A DNA stretch of 64,000 nucleotides, from the NCBI GenBank assembly GCA_963516675.1, contig CAUQBH010000007.1, positions 1 through 64,000 on the forward strand, read 5' to 3'. This DNA comes from JABCPE02 sp963516675. GTDB taxonomy: Bacteria > Bacteroidota > Bacteroidia > Flavobacteriales > Weeksellaceae. The position numbers were made by a program, and so were the translations under genes. Positions 1-8,839 of the stretch are shown in pieces. Position 1 is the stretch's first letter; each line of letters opens with the position of its first letter. The notes under the pieces were generated by a model. The model made no database searches and had not been told where the DNA came from. It saw nothing but the letters and a program-made list of their open reading frames with translations.

Positions 1-855
1 ATCACAGTAGCATCATATCCGAATGTATTGCCAGCATCAACAAACCCAACTAAGCCGTTCACAGTTAACACAATTGATGAGCACTTAGACATGTTGATGG
101 TATGCCACCACTTGGATAAAAATGTAAAAGAGGATGTATCTTTCGCAGATTCTAGAATTAGAAGAGAAACTATCGCTGCAGAAGATATTTTCCATGATAA
201 AGGTATTTTCTCTATCATGTCATCTGACTCACAAGCGATGGGTAGACCAGGTGAAGTTTTGATGAGAACATTCCAGACAGCTGATAAGATGAAGAAGCAA
301 TTCGGACCATTGCCAGAGGATGAAGGAACAGGAAACGATAACTTCAGAATTAAGAGATATATTTCTAAAGTAACTATCAACCCAGCGATTGCACACGGTA
401 TCCAAAGATACATCGGATCAATCGAAGTTGGTAAGATGGCAGACTTAGTAATGTGGAGACCAGACATGTTTGGTGCTAAGCCAGAGATGATCATCAAAGG
501 AGGATTTGTATCTTACTCTAAAATGGGAGATCCAAACGCATCTATCCCAACTCCACAGCCAATATTCTGGAGACCAATGTTTGGAAGCTATGGAAAAGCA
601 AATACTGAATGTTCAGCATTCTTCGTATCTAAAGTATCTTTAGAAAAAGGAATCGTACAGTCTTACGGATTAGGTAAAAAATTATTACCAGCGAAAGGAT
701 GTAGAACAGTAGGAAAAGCAGACATGTACCACAATGATGCAATGCCTAAAATTGAGGTAAATCCACAAACACACGAAGTAAAAGTAGATGGTAAACCATG
801 TGTATGTGAACCAGCTGACAAACTTCCAATGGGACAATTATATTTCATGTTCTAA
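1..855 (+). CDS. ureC: Urease alpha subunit UreC, C-terminal half (5' end outside window)
   Basis: Catalytic subunit of the nickel enzyme that hydrolyses urea to ammonia and carbamate in the cytoplasm. The reading frame is open from base 1, so the gene begins upstream; about 284 codons of an expected ~570 are present. Seen here: the mobile-flap motif MVCHHLDK (Cys codon at 103, catalytic-flap His at 106), SSDSQAMGR with the Asp that ligates nickel in the family (codon at 226), RIKRYISKVTINPAIAHG, and the conserved ending MGQLYFMF. The nickel-bridging carbamylated Lys and the first His ligands lie outside the window. Followed by a strong terminator, then the accessory genes ureE, F, G and D in the same direction. 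The first internal start-like codon at 28 is not the real start, because the upstream codons continue the family sequence. Confidence 0.97.
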   Translation: MTVASYPNVLPASTNPTKPFTVNTIDEHLDMLMVCHHLDKNVKEDVSFADSRIRRETIAAEDIFHDKGIFSIMSSDSQAMGRPGEVLMRTFQTADKMKKQFGPLPEDEGTGNDNFRIKRYISKVTINPAIAHGIQRYIGSIEVGKMADLVMWRPDMFGAKPEMIIKGGFVSYSKMGDPNASIPTPQPIFWRPMFGSYGKANTECSAFFVSKVSLEKGIVQSYGLGKKLLPAKGCRTVGKADMYHNDAMPKIEVNPQTHEVKVDGKPCVCEPADKLPMGQLYFMF

Positions 856-877
856 TAGAATTGAAATTTAGAAATAG

Positions 878-907
878 AACCACCTTTATTAAAAAGGTGG
901 TTTTTTG
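878..907 (+). terminator. Rho-independent terminator after ureC
   Basis: Ten-base-pair stem AACCACCTTT / AAAGGTGGTT (878-887 with 893-902), five-base loop, then a run of T. It separates the structural urease gene from the accessory genes. Confidence 0.85.
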
Positions 908-979
908 TTATTTTTTTGTAAAAAAGTAACAAAAATATTTTTTTATTTGGAATAAGTTTTATAAATTTGTGTTATTAAA

Positions 980-1228
980 ATGATAAAGATAACACCTTTC
1001 GAATTGTTTTTTTTAGTAATCTATTATAATTTAGTCGTTGAAGTCAGAGAGAGGCCCAATAAACTTATAATATCATTTTTTAGCTTCGTAATATTTTGGT
1101 TTTTAGATGGTTATTGGGCTGTTTCTGATTTATTTTATTGGAAAAATAAAAAGGCTGTTATATATCATATAATTATGGTGTCTTTATCTACTTTTTTTAT
1201 TGTATTTTTGAACTCGTTTAAATCCTGA
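980..1228 (+). CDS. Small unrecognised membrane protein between ureC and ureE
   Basis: 82 residues with two hydrophobic stretches at about 5-17 and 28-45 and another near 62-78, with a positively charged segment (KNKK) between; it looks like an integral membrane protein. I do not recognise a family. It sits between two terminator-like hairpins (878-907 and 1220-1250), so it appears to be its own small unit within the urease locus. A TAnnTTTG -7 element at 962-969 lies only ten bases ahead of the ATG, implying a very short leader. A link to nickel or urea transport is tempting from position only; nothing in the sequence shows it. The base composition is more AT-rich than the flanking urease genes. 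Confidence 0.55.
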   Translation: MIKITPFELFFLVIYYNLVVEVRERPNKLIISFFSFVIFWFLDGYWAVSDLFYWKNKKAVIYHIIMVSLSTFFIVFLNSFKS

Positions 1229-1250
1229 ATGGATGGAAACGGGATTTTTT
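1220..1250 (+). terminator. Possible weak terminator after the small membrane ORF
   Basis: Stem AAATCC / GGATTT (1220-1225 with 1242-1247) with a 16-base loop, followed by T-rich sequence. The stem is short and the left arm overlaps the stop region of the preceding gene, so the call is tentative. Confidence 0.4.
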
Positions 1251-1285
1251 ATTTTTTAAGATATTGATAATTTAAAAATGAGCCT

Positions 1286-1798
1286 ATGTTAGTGGTTTCT
1301 GAGGTAATTCGAAATGCGAAAGGAGAGGATTTGTCCTCAAAAGAAGTAGATTTTTTTGATATAGAATGGTTTGAATCTACGAGAAAACTTTTGCGCAAAG
1401 TTAGTCATAAAGGCGAGGAAGTAGGTTTAAGAATATTGAAAGAAAATCTTAGACTAAAACATCACGATGTGCTATGGGAAGAAGGGAATAAAATATTGCT
1501 GGTCAATGTATTGCCGTCTGATGCGGTGGTGGTTCAGCCGAAGACAATGAGAGAAATGGGAACGATATGTTTTGAGATTGGTAATCAGCACATTCCTATT
1601 TTTATTGAGAATGATGAGATTATCATCCCTTATGAAGATCCTATTTTTAATTTGCTGAAAAAAGGTGGATATGAGCCGTTCAAAGCACAAAGGATTTTTG
1701 AAGATATGCTGAAAGCATCATCTGACCACGAAGCTCCTGCAAAGGATCACAAGATAGACACTGATCAGCTTTTTTCAAAAGTTTTTCCAAATAAATAA
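1286..1798 (+). CDS. ureE: Urease accessory protein UreE (nickel metallochaperone)
   Basis: Delivers Ni2+ to the urease apoprotein together with UreD/F/G. The N-terminal peptide-binding-like part is followed by the metal-binding domain, with the family motif FEIGNQHIPIF; His102 corresponds to the interfacial nickel-binding His of UreE dimers. Length (170 residues) is typical. The long poly-His tail of enterobacterial UreE is absent; only two His lie in the last 25 residues. The start at 1286 is chosen because the upstream ATG at 1278 hits a stop after four codons. ureF follows after 37 bases. Confidence 0.93.
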   Translation: MLVVSEVIRNAKGEDLSSKEVDFFDIEWFESTRKLLRKVSHKGEEVGLRILKENLRLKHHDVLWEEGNKILLVNVLPSDAVVVQPKTMREMGTICFEIGNQHIPIFIENDEIIIPYEDPIFNLLKKGGYEPFKAQRIFEDMLKASSDHEAPAKDHKIDTDQLFSKVFPNK

Positions 1799-1835
1799 AA
1801 AGACTAAATTATAATAGATAAAAAACAGAAATAAA

Positions 1836-2531
1836 ATGAAGGTAAATTCACTAATAAGTCTATTACACATTGCGGACCCGACTTTGCCAATTGGGGGATA
1901 CTCTCACTCAAATGGTTTGGAAACCTATGTGCAGAAAGGACTTGTAAACAGTACGGAGACGGCGGCTTTATTTCTTAATAATATGCTGTCCAGCAGTATA
2001 TTACATAATGATGCGGCTTATGTGAGATTAGCTTATGAAGCTATGAAAGAAAAAGACAGCTACGAAAGAATAGTTGTTTTGGATGAGGAATGTAGTGCAA
2101 TGAAGAGTCCAAGAGAAATTCGTGAGGCGAGCCACAAATTGGGAACGAGATTGCTGAAAATCTTCATTGAAGAAGGGCAAAAGTGCGATTTCTTGACAAA
2201 ATTTGGGGACTATGTAACTAAAAATATCAGCGTGGGGAACTATCCTGTGGTATATGGTGCATTGTGCTATTTGATGGAAATTCCTTTGGAAGAGGCGATT
2301 ACAGCATTTTATTTCTCTACGGCTACGGGTATGGTAACTAACGCGGTTAAGTTGGTTCCACTTGGTCAGCTTGAAGGACAAAAAATTCTTTTTGAAGTGA
2401 AAAGAAATATTCCTTCTTGGGTAGAAAAAACCATGAATTTGGAAGAAGAAAAAATCGGTCTTTCTAATGTAGGATTTGATTTGAGATCAATGCAGCACGA
2501 GAGATTGTATTCAAGATTGTATATGAGTTAA
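1836..2531 (+). CDS. ureF: Urease accessory protein UreF
   Basis: Part of the UreD-UreF-UreG complex that activates urease; UreF recruits UreG and gates GTP-dependent nickel insertion. Seen: the family signature ADPTLPIGGYSHSNGLE at residues 13-29, the REIREAS/GTRLL region in the middle, and an all-helical composition. 231 residues is the usual length. ureG follows after 40 bases, in the same operon. Confidence 0.95.
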   Translation: MKVNSLISLLHIADPTLPIGGYSHSNGLETYVQKGLVNSTETAALFLNNMLSSSILHNDAAYVRLAYEAMKEKDSYERIVVLDEECSAMKSPREIREASHKLGTRLLKIFIEEGQKCDFLTKFGDYVTKNISVGNYPVVYGALCYLMEIPLEEAITAFYFSTATGMVTNAVKLVPLGQLEGQKILFEVKRNIPSWVEKTMNLEEEKIGLSNVGFDLRSMQHERLYSRLYMS

Positions 2532-2571
2532 GGATTAAAATTATTAAAGTATAACAAAAAATTATAACAAA

Positions 2572-3210
2572 ATGGCAAATAGAAAATATATTAAAATTGG
2601 TGTAGCTGGTCCTGTAGGTGCTGGAAAAACAGCTTTGATAGAGGTTTTATCAAGAAAAATGATGGATGATTATTATGTTTGTGTAATCACCAATGATGTT
2701 TATACTAACGAGGACGAAAAATTCCTTCAAAAAAATAGTAAATTACCAAAAGATAGAATTGCAGGGGTAGAAACAGGAGGATGTCCTCACACAGCGATTA
2801 GAGAAGATGCCAGTATGAACTTGGAGGCAGTAGATGAAATGGCTGCTAAACACCCAGACATGGAAATTCTTTTCGTGGAGAGTGGTGGTGATAACCTTTC
2901 TGCTACATTTAGCCCAGAATTGGCTGATTTGACAATATTCGTAATCGATGTGGCGGCTGGTGAAAAAATCCCAAGAAAAGGAGGGCCTGGTATCACAAGA
3001 TCTGATTTGTTGATGATTAACAAATTTGACTTAGCTCCATTAGTAGGTGCAGATTTAGCAGTAATGGAAAGCGATGCGAAGAGAATGAGACAAGGGCGTC
3101 CATTTGTATTCACAAACTTGAAAACAGAAGAAGGAGTAGATGCTGTTATCGGATGGATTAAGAAGTATGCTCTTTTAGAAGATATTGAAGAACCTGCAAT
3201 TATCAGATAA
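2572..3210 (+). CDS. ureG: Urease accessory GTPase UreG
   Basis: SIMIBI-class GTPase that carries nickel and drives its insertion into urease. Visible motifs: P-loop GPVGAGKT (13-20), the metal-binding Cys-Pro-His (71-73) within GVETGGCPHTAIREDAS, ESGGDN (103-108), and the guanine-specificity motif NKFD (150-153). No N-terminal His-rich extension. The stop codon is two bases from the ureD start, so the two genes are probably translationally coupled. Confidence 0.98.
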   Translation: MANRKYIKIGVAGPVGAGKTALIEVLSRKMMDDYYVCVITNDVYTNEDEKFLQKNSKLPKDRIAGVETGGCPHTAIREDASMNLEAVDEMAAKHPDMEILFVESGGDNLSATFSPELADLTIFVIDVAAGEKIPRKGGPGITRSDLLMINKFDLAPLVGADLAVMESDAKRMRQGRPFVFTNLKTEEGVDAVIGWIKKYALLEDIEEPAIIR

Positions 3211-3212
3211 TT

Positions 3213-4040
3213 ATGAACGGAATAATAGGGGAATACACCAGTAAGATGAGCCTAAGGACTGAGATCCGAGATGGGTTTCATCACTTGGCGGAAATGTTTT
3301 ATACCAATCCGTTTGGATTGATGAGATTTGATAAGAGAAGTGCTCATGACCCTTGGTTGAGATACATGATAAGAAGCTCCACTCCTGGGATTATGGCGGG
3401 GGATTTTTATGAAATGTCTTTTAGAGTAGCAAAAGGAACTAATTTAGGTCTTGAAACTCAGGCCTATTCTAGAATTCACTCTATGAAACCTGGGGGATTT
3501 GCTAAGCAGACAACTACTATAGATGTAGAGGAAGATGCTATGTTTCAGTATATTCCACACCCTACTTCACCACACAAGGACTCTGTTTATGAAGCGATAA
3601 ATACTATCAATATTGCTAAAACATCCAGAATAATCTGGGGAGAGGTGATTACTTGTGGAAGAAAACTTTACGGGGAAGGAGAAATTTTTGAATTTAAAGA
3701 GTTTAAAAACTACACGAGAATATTCCTTGATGGTCATCTTATCTTCAAAGATAGATTGTACATGAAACCAAGCGAAATGGATTTGACTACAATGGGGCAG
3801 TGGGAGGATTTCACGCACCAAGCTACTATCTTTATCTATGACCAGCAGCTGGAAGAAGACTATCTTTTAGAACTTTTAGAAAAAGCACTAAAAGATGATG
3901 AAGGCGTAGAGTATGGTATCACAACTACTGTAGGAGGTGGTATCGTGATAAGAATCGTAGGGCATGGTGGAGAGCAGCTCTATAACATAGCTAAGCGATT
4001 CGAATACAGTATTTTAGATGAAATCATAGAACCGATTTAA
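3213..4040 (+). CDS. ureD: Urease accessory protein UreD (UreH)
   Basis: Scaffold of the urease activation complex; binds apo-urease and UreF and provides a nickel tunnel. Seen: the UreD core with FRVAKGTNLGLETQAYSRI, a central IPHPTSPHKDS segment, and SRIIWGEVITCGR followed by GEGEIFEFKEF, all typical of the family. 275 residues. Last gene of the cluster; a strong terminator follows. The order E-F-G-D after ureC is complete, so maturation genes are all present; a urea or nickel transporter is not visible in the window. Confidence 0.94.
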   Translation: MNGIIGEYTSKMSLRTEIRDGFHHLAEMFYTNPFGLMRFDKRSAHDPWLRYMIRSSTPGIMAGDFYEMSFRVAKGTNLGLETQAYSRIHSMKPGGFAKQTTTIDVEEDAMFQYIPHPTSPHKDSVYEAINTINIAKTSRIIWGEVITCGRKLYGEGEIFEFKEFKNYTRIFLDGHLIFKDRLYMKPSEMDLTTMGQWEDFTHQATIFIYDQQLEEDYLLELLEKALKDDEGVEYGITTTVGGGIVIRIVGHGGEQLYNIAKRFEYSILDEIIEPI

Positions 4041-4056
4041 TAATATTGTGATCCTA

Positions 4057-4101
4057 ATGAAAAAACAGTTGTATCAGAAATGGTATAACTGTTTTTTTTC
4101 A
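4057..4101 (+). terminator. Terminator of the urease accessory operon
   Basis: Stem AAAAACAGTT / AACTGTTTTT (4061-4070 with 4087-4096), 16-base loop, then a T run; the arms can extend outward (ATGA...TCAT). Confidence 0.85.
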
Positions 4102-4118
4102 TAAATTTTGAATAACTT

Positions 4119-4149
4119 TTTGTCAGTTTTAGAAAAAGTTGTACTTTTG
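4119..4149 (+). promoter_or_regulatory. Consensus Bacteroidota promoter of the str operon
   Basis: TTTG at 4119-4122, 19-base spacer, TACTTTTG at 4142-4149. This matches the -33 TTTG / -7 TAnnTTTG pattern of the Bacteroidota primary sigma factor almost exactly. The rpsL start is 31 bases downstream. Confidence 0.85.
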
Positions 4150-4180
4150 CAAATCAAATAATTTAATATAAAGCAATAAA

Positions 4181-4579
4181 ATGCCTACTATTCAACAATT
4201 AGTAAGAAAAGGAAGAGCCACAATTGCCAAGAAGAGCAAATCGGTTGCTTTGGATTCTTGTCCACAGAAGAGAGGTGTATGTACAAGAGTATATACAACT
4301 ACACCTAAGAAACCTAACTCTGCACTTAGAAAAGTTGCCAGAGTAAGACTTTCTAATGGTAAAGAAGTTAACGCTTATATCCCGGGCGAAGGACATAATC
4401 TCCAAGAGCACTCGATAGTATTGGTAAGAGGCGGAAGGGTGAAAGACCTACCGGGAGTTCGTTATCACATTGTAAGAGGTGCTTTGGACACTGCAGGTGT
4501 AAATGGAAGAACACAAAGAAGATCTAAGTATGGGGCTAAGAGACCTAAACCAGGTGCAGCACCAGCAGGGAAAAAGTAA
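4181..4579 (+). CDS. rpsL: 30S ribosomal protein S12
   Basis: Small-subunit protein at the decoding centre. Highly conserved stretches TTTPKKPNSALRK and GRVKDLPGVRYH are present. Lys43 and Lys88 (numbered with the initiator Met), where substitutions give streptomycin resistance, are wild type, so no ribosomal streptomycin resistance is expected from this gene. Asp89, the residue methylthiolated in many bacteria, is kept. First gene of rpsL-rpsG-fusA-rpsJ; rpsG follows after 25 bases. Confidence 0.99.
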   Translation: MPTIQQLVRKGRATIAKKSKSVALDSCPQKRGVCTRVYTTTPKKPNSALRKVARVRLSNGKEVNAYIPGEGHNLQEHSIVLVRGGRVKDLPGVRYHIVRGALDTAGVNGRTQRRSKYGAKRPKPGAAPAGKK

Positions 4580-4604
4580 TCATTAAATTTTAAGGAAAGA
4601 AACA

Positions 4605-5081
4605 ATGAGAAAGACAAAAGCAAAAAAAAGACCGTTGTTACCAGATCCTAAATTTAATGATCAATTGGTAACAAGATTTGTGAATAACTTGATGATAGAT
4701 GGTAAGAAATCTATCGCATTTAGAATTTTCTATGATGCACTAGATATCGTAGAAACTAAAAAAGAAGATCAGGAAAAAACTTCTCTTGAAGTATGGAAAG
4801 ATGCGCTTACTAATGTAATGCCGCATGTAGAAGTAAGATCAAGAAGAGTAGGGGGTGCTAACTTCCAAATTCCTATGCCGATCAGAGCTGATAGAAAAAT
4901 TTCTATGGCTATGAAATGGTTGATCAAATATGCTTCTTTGAGAAACGATAAATCTATGGCACAAAAATTAGCTGCTGAGATTATCGCTGCTTCTAAAGAA
5001 GAAGGAGCTGCTGTTAAGAAAAAGACAGATACTCACAAAATGGCAGAAGCAAACAAAGCATTCTCACACTTTAAATTCTAA
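4605..5081 (+). CDS. rpsG: 30S ribosomal protein S7
   Basis: Primary 16S rRNA-binding protein that nucleates assembly of the 30S head. 158 residues; conserved YDALDIVETK, VEVRSRRVGGANFQIP and MAEANKAFSHFKF segments are seen. Six bases separate it from fusA, so the two are tightly coupled. Confidence 0.99.
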   Translation: MRKTKAKKRPLLPDPKFNDQLVTRFVNNLMIDGKKSIAFRIFYDALDIVETKKEDQEKTSLEVWKDALTNVMPHVEVRSRRVGGANFQIPMPIRADRKISMAMKWLIKYASLRNDKSMAQKLAAEIIAASKEEGAAVKKKTDTHKMAEANKAFSHFKF

Positions 5082-5087
5082 TCTGAA

Positions 5088-7205
5088 ATGGGAAGAGATC
5101 TTAGATATACAAGAAATATTGGTATTGCTGCACACATCGATGCAGGGAAAACTACCACTACAGAGAGAATTTTATTTTATACTGGTAAAACTCACAAGTT
5201 GGGTGAAACTCACCAAGGTACATCTCAGATGGACTGGATGGAACAAGAAGCTGAAAGAGGAATTACAATTACCTCTGCGGCTACTACTTGTAATTGGAAT
5301 TTCCCAACTGATCAAGGAAAAGTTTTGCCGGAAACTAAAGGATACCACTTTAACATCATCGATACCCCAGGACACGTTGACTTTACTGTAGAGGTAAACC
5401 GTTCTTTGAGAGTATTGGATGGTCTAGTGTTCTTGTTCTCAGCAGTTGACGGAGTAGAGCCACAGTCAGAAACTAACTGGAGATTGGCTGACAACTACAA
5501 AGTTGCGAGAATGGGATTCGTAAACAAAATGGACAGACAAGGGGCTGATTTCTTGGCGGTTTGCCGTCAGGTAAAAGAAATGCTAGGTTCTAACGCTGTT
5601 CCTATCGTATTACCAATCGGAGCTGAAGAAGACTTCAAAGGAGTGGTAGACCTTATCAAGAACAGAGCTATTGTTTGGCACGAAGATACTCAAGGCATGA
5701 CATTTGATGTTGTTCCAATTCCAGAAGATATGAAAGCTGATGTATTGGAATACAGACAAAACCTTGTGGAAAATGTGGCAGAATATGATGAGTCTTTATT
5801 AGAGAAATTCTTTGAAGATCCAGATTCTATCACGGAAGAAGAAATCAATGAAGCTTTGAGAAAGGCGACTATTGATTTGTCTATTATCCCAATGACTTGT
5901 GGTTCTTCATTTAAGAACAAAGGAGTTCAGTTTATGTTGGATGCTGTATGTAAATACCTTCCATCTCCACTAGATAAAGATGATATCAAAGGAACTGACC
6001 CTAAAACGGACGCTGAAATCACAAGAAAACCAGATGTAAATGAGCCATTTGCTGCATTAGCATTTAAGATTGCTACTGACCCATATGTAGGTAGATTGGC
6101 ATTCTTTAGAGCTTATTCTGGTAGACTGGATGCAGGTTCTTATGTTTTGAACACAAGATCTGATTCTAAAGAAAGAATCTCAAGAATCTATCAAATGCAC
6201 GCGAATAAGCAAAACCCTGTAGAATATATCGAAGCAGGAGATATCGGTGCAGCTGTAGGATTTAAAGATATCAAAACTGGGGATACGCTTTGTGATGAAA
6301 AGAACCCTATCGTTCTTGAATCTATGATTTTCCCAGATCCGGTAATTGGTATCGCTGTTGAACCTAAAACTAAAGCTGACCAAGATAAAATGGGTAACGC
6401 TTTAGCGAAGTTAGCAGAAGAGGATCCTACTTTCCAAGTGAAAACAGATGAAGCATCTGGACAAACTATCATCTCAGGAATGGGAGAGCTTCACTTAGAT
6501 ATCATCGTAGACCGTCTAAGAAGAGAGTTCAAGGTAGAAGTAAACCAAGGACAGCCGCAGGTAGAGTACAAAGAATCTCTTACAGCTACAGCTAACCACA
6601 GAGAAGTTTACAAAAAACAAACTGGGGGTAGAGGTAAATTCGCGGATATCATCTTCGAAATTGGTCCTGCTGATGAAGGAAAAACAGGTCTTGAATTCAT
6701 CAACGAAATCAAAGGTGGTAACATTCCAAAAGAATTTATCCCTTCTGTTGAAAAAGGATTCAAAGAAGCTATGAAAAACGGTCCTTTGGCTGGATTTGAG
6801 ATTGAAGGAATTAAAGTTACACTAAAAGATGGTTCTTTCCACCCAGTGGACTCTGACCAGCTTTCATTCGAATTGGCTGCTAAACTTGGATTTAGAGAAG
6901 CTGGTAAAGCTGCTAAACCAGTAATCATGGAGCCTATCATGAAATTGGAAGTTGTTACTCCAGAAGAATACATGGGGGATATCGTAGGTGACCTTAACAG
7001 AAGAAGAGGTACTGTAAACGGTATGGATGATAGAAATAATGCTAAAGTTATCAAAGCATTTGTTCCATTAGCAGAAATGTTTGGATATGTAACAGCTCTT
7101 AGAACATTATCTTCTGGTAGAGCAACATCTTCTATGGAGTTTGAAAAATATGAACCAGCTCCACAGAATGTGGCTGAAGAAGTAATAGCTAAAGCAAGAG
7201 GTTAA
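5088..7205 (+). CDS. fusA: Translation elongation factor G
   Basis: GTPase that translocates tRNA-mRNA on the ribosome. 705 residues. Domain G motifs: AHIDAGKT (15-22), RGIT (58-61), DTPGHVDF (92-99), NKMD (146-149); domains II-V follow, with GGRGKFADI and the C-terminal RRRGTVNGMD segment. Standard length and composition. No tuf gene follows, as is usual for the Bacteroidota str operon. rpsJ starts 17 bases downstream. Confidence 0.99.
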   Translation: MGRDLRYTRNIGIAAHIDAGKTTTTERILFYTGKTHKLGETHQGTSQMDWMEQEAERGITITSAATTCNWNFPTDQGKVLPETKGYHFNIIDTPGHVDFTVEVNRSLRVLDGLVFLFSAVDGVEPQSETNWRLADNYKVARMGFVNKMDRQGADFLAVCRQVKEMLGSNAVPIVLPIGAEEDFKGVVDLIKNRAIVWHEDTQGMTFDVVPIPEDMKADVLEYRQNLVENVAEYDESLLEKFFEDPDSITEEEINEALRKATIDLSIIPMTCGSSFKNKGVQFMLDAVCKYLPSPLDKDDIKGTDPKTDAEITRKPDVNEPFAALAFKIATDPYVGRLAFFRAYSGRLDAGSYVLNTRSDSKERISRIYQMHANKQNPVEYIEAGDIGAAVGFKDIKTGDTLCDEKNPIVLESMIFPDPVIGIAVEPKTKADQDKMGNALAKLAEEDPTFQVKTDEASGQTIISGMGELHLDIIVDRLRREFKVEVNQGQPQVEYKESLTATANHREVYKKQTGGRGKFADIIFEIGPADEGKTGLEFINEIKGGNIPKEFIPSVEKGFKEAMKNGPLAGFEIEGIKVTLKDGSFHPVDSDQLSFELAAKLGFREAGKAAKPVIMEPIMKLEVVTPEEYMGDIVGDLNRRRGTVNGMDDRNNAKVIKAFVPLAEMFGYVTALRTLSSGRATSSMEFEKYEPAPQNVAEEVIAKARG

Positions 7206-7222
7206 TTAAAATTTAGATTAAA

Positions 7223-7528
7223 ATGTCACAAAGAATCAGAATAAAATTAAAATCTTACGATTACAATTTAGTAGATAAATCTGCTGAGAAAATCGTAAAA
7301 ACAGTAAAATCTACAGGTGCTGTAGTAAATGGACCAATCCCATTACCTACTCACAAGAGAATCTTTACTGTGCTTAGATCTCCGCATGTTAATAAAAAAG
7401 CAAGAGAACAATTCCAGCTTTCTGCACACAAGAGATTGATGGATATCTACTCTTCTTCTTCTAAGACTGTAGATGCTCTTATGAAGTTAGAATTACCAAG
7501 CGGTGTAGATGTAGAAATCAAAGTTTGA
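7223..7528 (+). CDS. rpsJ: 30S ribosomal protein S10
   Basis: Ribosomal protein and NusG-binding transcription antitermination factor (NusE). 101 residues with the signature VNGPIPLPTHKRIFTVLRSPHVNKKAREQF region (split here: GPIPLPTHK and SPHVNKKAREQF). In many Bacteroidota rpsJ leads directly into rplC of the S10 operon; here a terminator and an unrelated permease follow, so the operon ends. Confidence 0.98.
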   Translation: MSQRIRIKLKSYDYNLVDKSAEKIVKTVKSTGAVVNGPIPLPTHKRIFTVLRSPHVNKKAREQFQLSAHKRLMDIYSSSSKTVDALMKLELPSGVDVEIKV

Positions 7529-7561
7529 TAAAACAATGTATTTATACATTTTGCTATGATA

Positions 7562-7600
7562 AAAATCCTTTCCTAAGAAATTGGGAAAGGATTTTCTTTA
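7562..7600 (+). terminator. Terminator of the str operon
   Basis: Perfect 12-bp stem AAAATCCTTTCC / GGAAAGGATTTT (7562-7573 with 7584-7595), ten-base loop, then CTTTATTT. Confidence 0.88.
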
Positions 7601-7640
7601 TTTGAAATACTTTTGATATTATTGCAGAATAAATTTTAGT

Positions 7641-8720
7641 ATGGGCAATCAAATTAGTAACAATAAAATCAGACAGATAATCCTATTGGGGATGATTTTC
7701 GGATTTTTGTTTTTGATAGGATTTAATTTAAGTAATTTTCTGCCATCATTTCTGGGCGCGATTACGCTTTATGTCATTTTCCGCGATTATTATTTTAATC
7801 TTACGGAAGTGAGAAAATGGAAACCTTGGCTGGCGATTGGTTTCTTGATGCTGCTTTCCCTTTTGGTCATCATTGTTCCGATTTATTATATAGTGGAGAC
7901 TTTGGTAGTAAAACTGGCGAATTCCCGCGACTATATAGAGGTTGGCATAGAGCATATCAATAAAATCCACGAATATATAAAGGATAAAACAGGTTATGAT
8001 ATCATCCAATCCATTGATTTAAGGAAAGTAGGAGAATGGGTGACGGTTTATACCTCATCCTTGTTGAATACGACAGTGGACATCCTTACTACGGTCGTTA
8101 CGGCGTATTTCATTTTGTATTTTATGCTGGTGAATTCGCGGGCAATGGAAAGGGCTTTGGAGAAAGCTGTTCCACTGAAAAAATCTAATATCAATAAGAT
8201 AGGCGAGCGTTTCCGAAAACTTATCATTGCCAATGTGGTGGGAATTCCTGTGGTGGCCATTGGGCAGGGACTTACGGTTTTGATAGGGTATCTCATTTTT
8301 GGGGTTTCTAGTCCGTTTTTCTTATTTATTTTAACGGCTATGGCATCGCTTATTCCTATTGTGGGAGGGGCGATTGTCTATGTTCCTGTGTCACTTATGC
8401 TGCTGGCGAACCAAAATCCAGTGGGAGCGGCGGGAGTTCTATTTTTCGGTTTTCTTTCCGCTGGAGTGGATAACATTCTGAGATTCACATTTTTAAAAAG
8501 AATAGAAAACATTCACCCGCTGAATTCTGTATTTGGGATTATTTTAGGGCTGAAGGTTTTTGGTTTTATTGGGTTGATTTTTGGGCCGATATTGATTTCT
8601 ATTACTATACTGCTGATTCAGGTTTATCATGATGAATTTTCTGAAAATGATAAAAAAGAGGAAAACAGCACGGATGAAGCTGAAGAAATTTTTGAAAATA
8701 TATCTTCGGGAAAGCCCTAA
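7641..8720 (+). CDS. AI-2E family (PerM-like) membrane permease
   Basis: 359-residue polytopic membrane protein: two hydrophobic helices near 15-45, one at 65-85, a charged loop with an amphipathic segment around 90-130, then helices from about 145 onward, including VVGIPVVAIGQGLTVLIGY and the C-terminal FGIILGLKVFGFIGLIFGP, which is the most conserved signature of the family (former UPF0118/DUF20). Members export small molecules (AI-2) or act as Na+/H+ antiporters; the substrate cannot be read from sequence. A -7 element TACTTTTG lies at 7608-7615. The tail after ~330 is charged and cytoplasmic. Confidence 0.85.
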   Translation: MGNQISNNKIRQIILLGMIFGFLFLIGFNLSNFLPSFLGAITLYVIFRDYYFNLTEVRKWKPWLAIGFLMLLSLLVIIVPIYYIVETLVVKLANSRDYIEVGIEHINKIHEYIKDKTGYDIIQSIDLRKVGEWVTVYTSSLLNTTVDILTTVVTAYFILYFMLVNSRAMERALEKAVPLKKSNINKIGERFRKLIIANVVGIPVVAIGQGLTVLIGYLIFGVSSPFFLFILTAMASLIPIVGGAIVYVPVSLMLLANQNPVGAAGVLFFGFLSAGVDNILRFTFLKRIENIHPLNSVFGIILGLKVFGFIGLIFGPILISITILLIQVYHDEFSENDKKEENSTDEAEEIFENISSGKP

Positions 8721-8798
8721 AATAGGTGTTTTTGAAAAATTAACATTTTAGGATGTAAAAATTTGATGATTTGTTAATTTTAGTTAAAAAATTAACCG

Positions 8799-8806
8799 TA
8801 AATTTG
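8799..8806 (+). promoter_or_regulatory. -7 element TAAATTTG upstream of the TonB receptor
   Basis: TAAATTTG followed by C, 34 bases before the chosen ATG at 8840. It lies downstream of the alternative start at 8771, which argues against that start. Confidence 0.6.
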
Positions 8807-8839
8807 CGATATTTAAAATTTAGAAAACCAAAAAATTTT

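Noticed and set aside
4181..4579. Streptomycin-resistance mutation in rpsL
   Set aside because: Lys43 and Lys88 are both wild type.
8771..8839. Longer N-terminus for the first TonB receptor
   Set aside because: The added residues are basic, hide the signal peptide, and the -7 element lies inside them.
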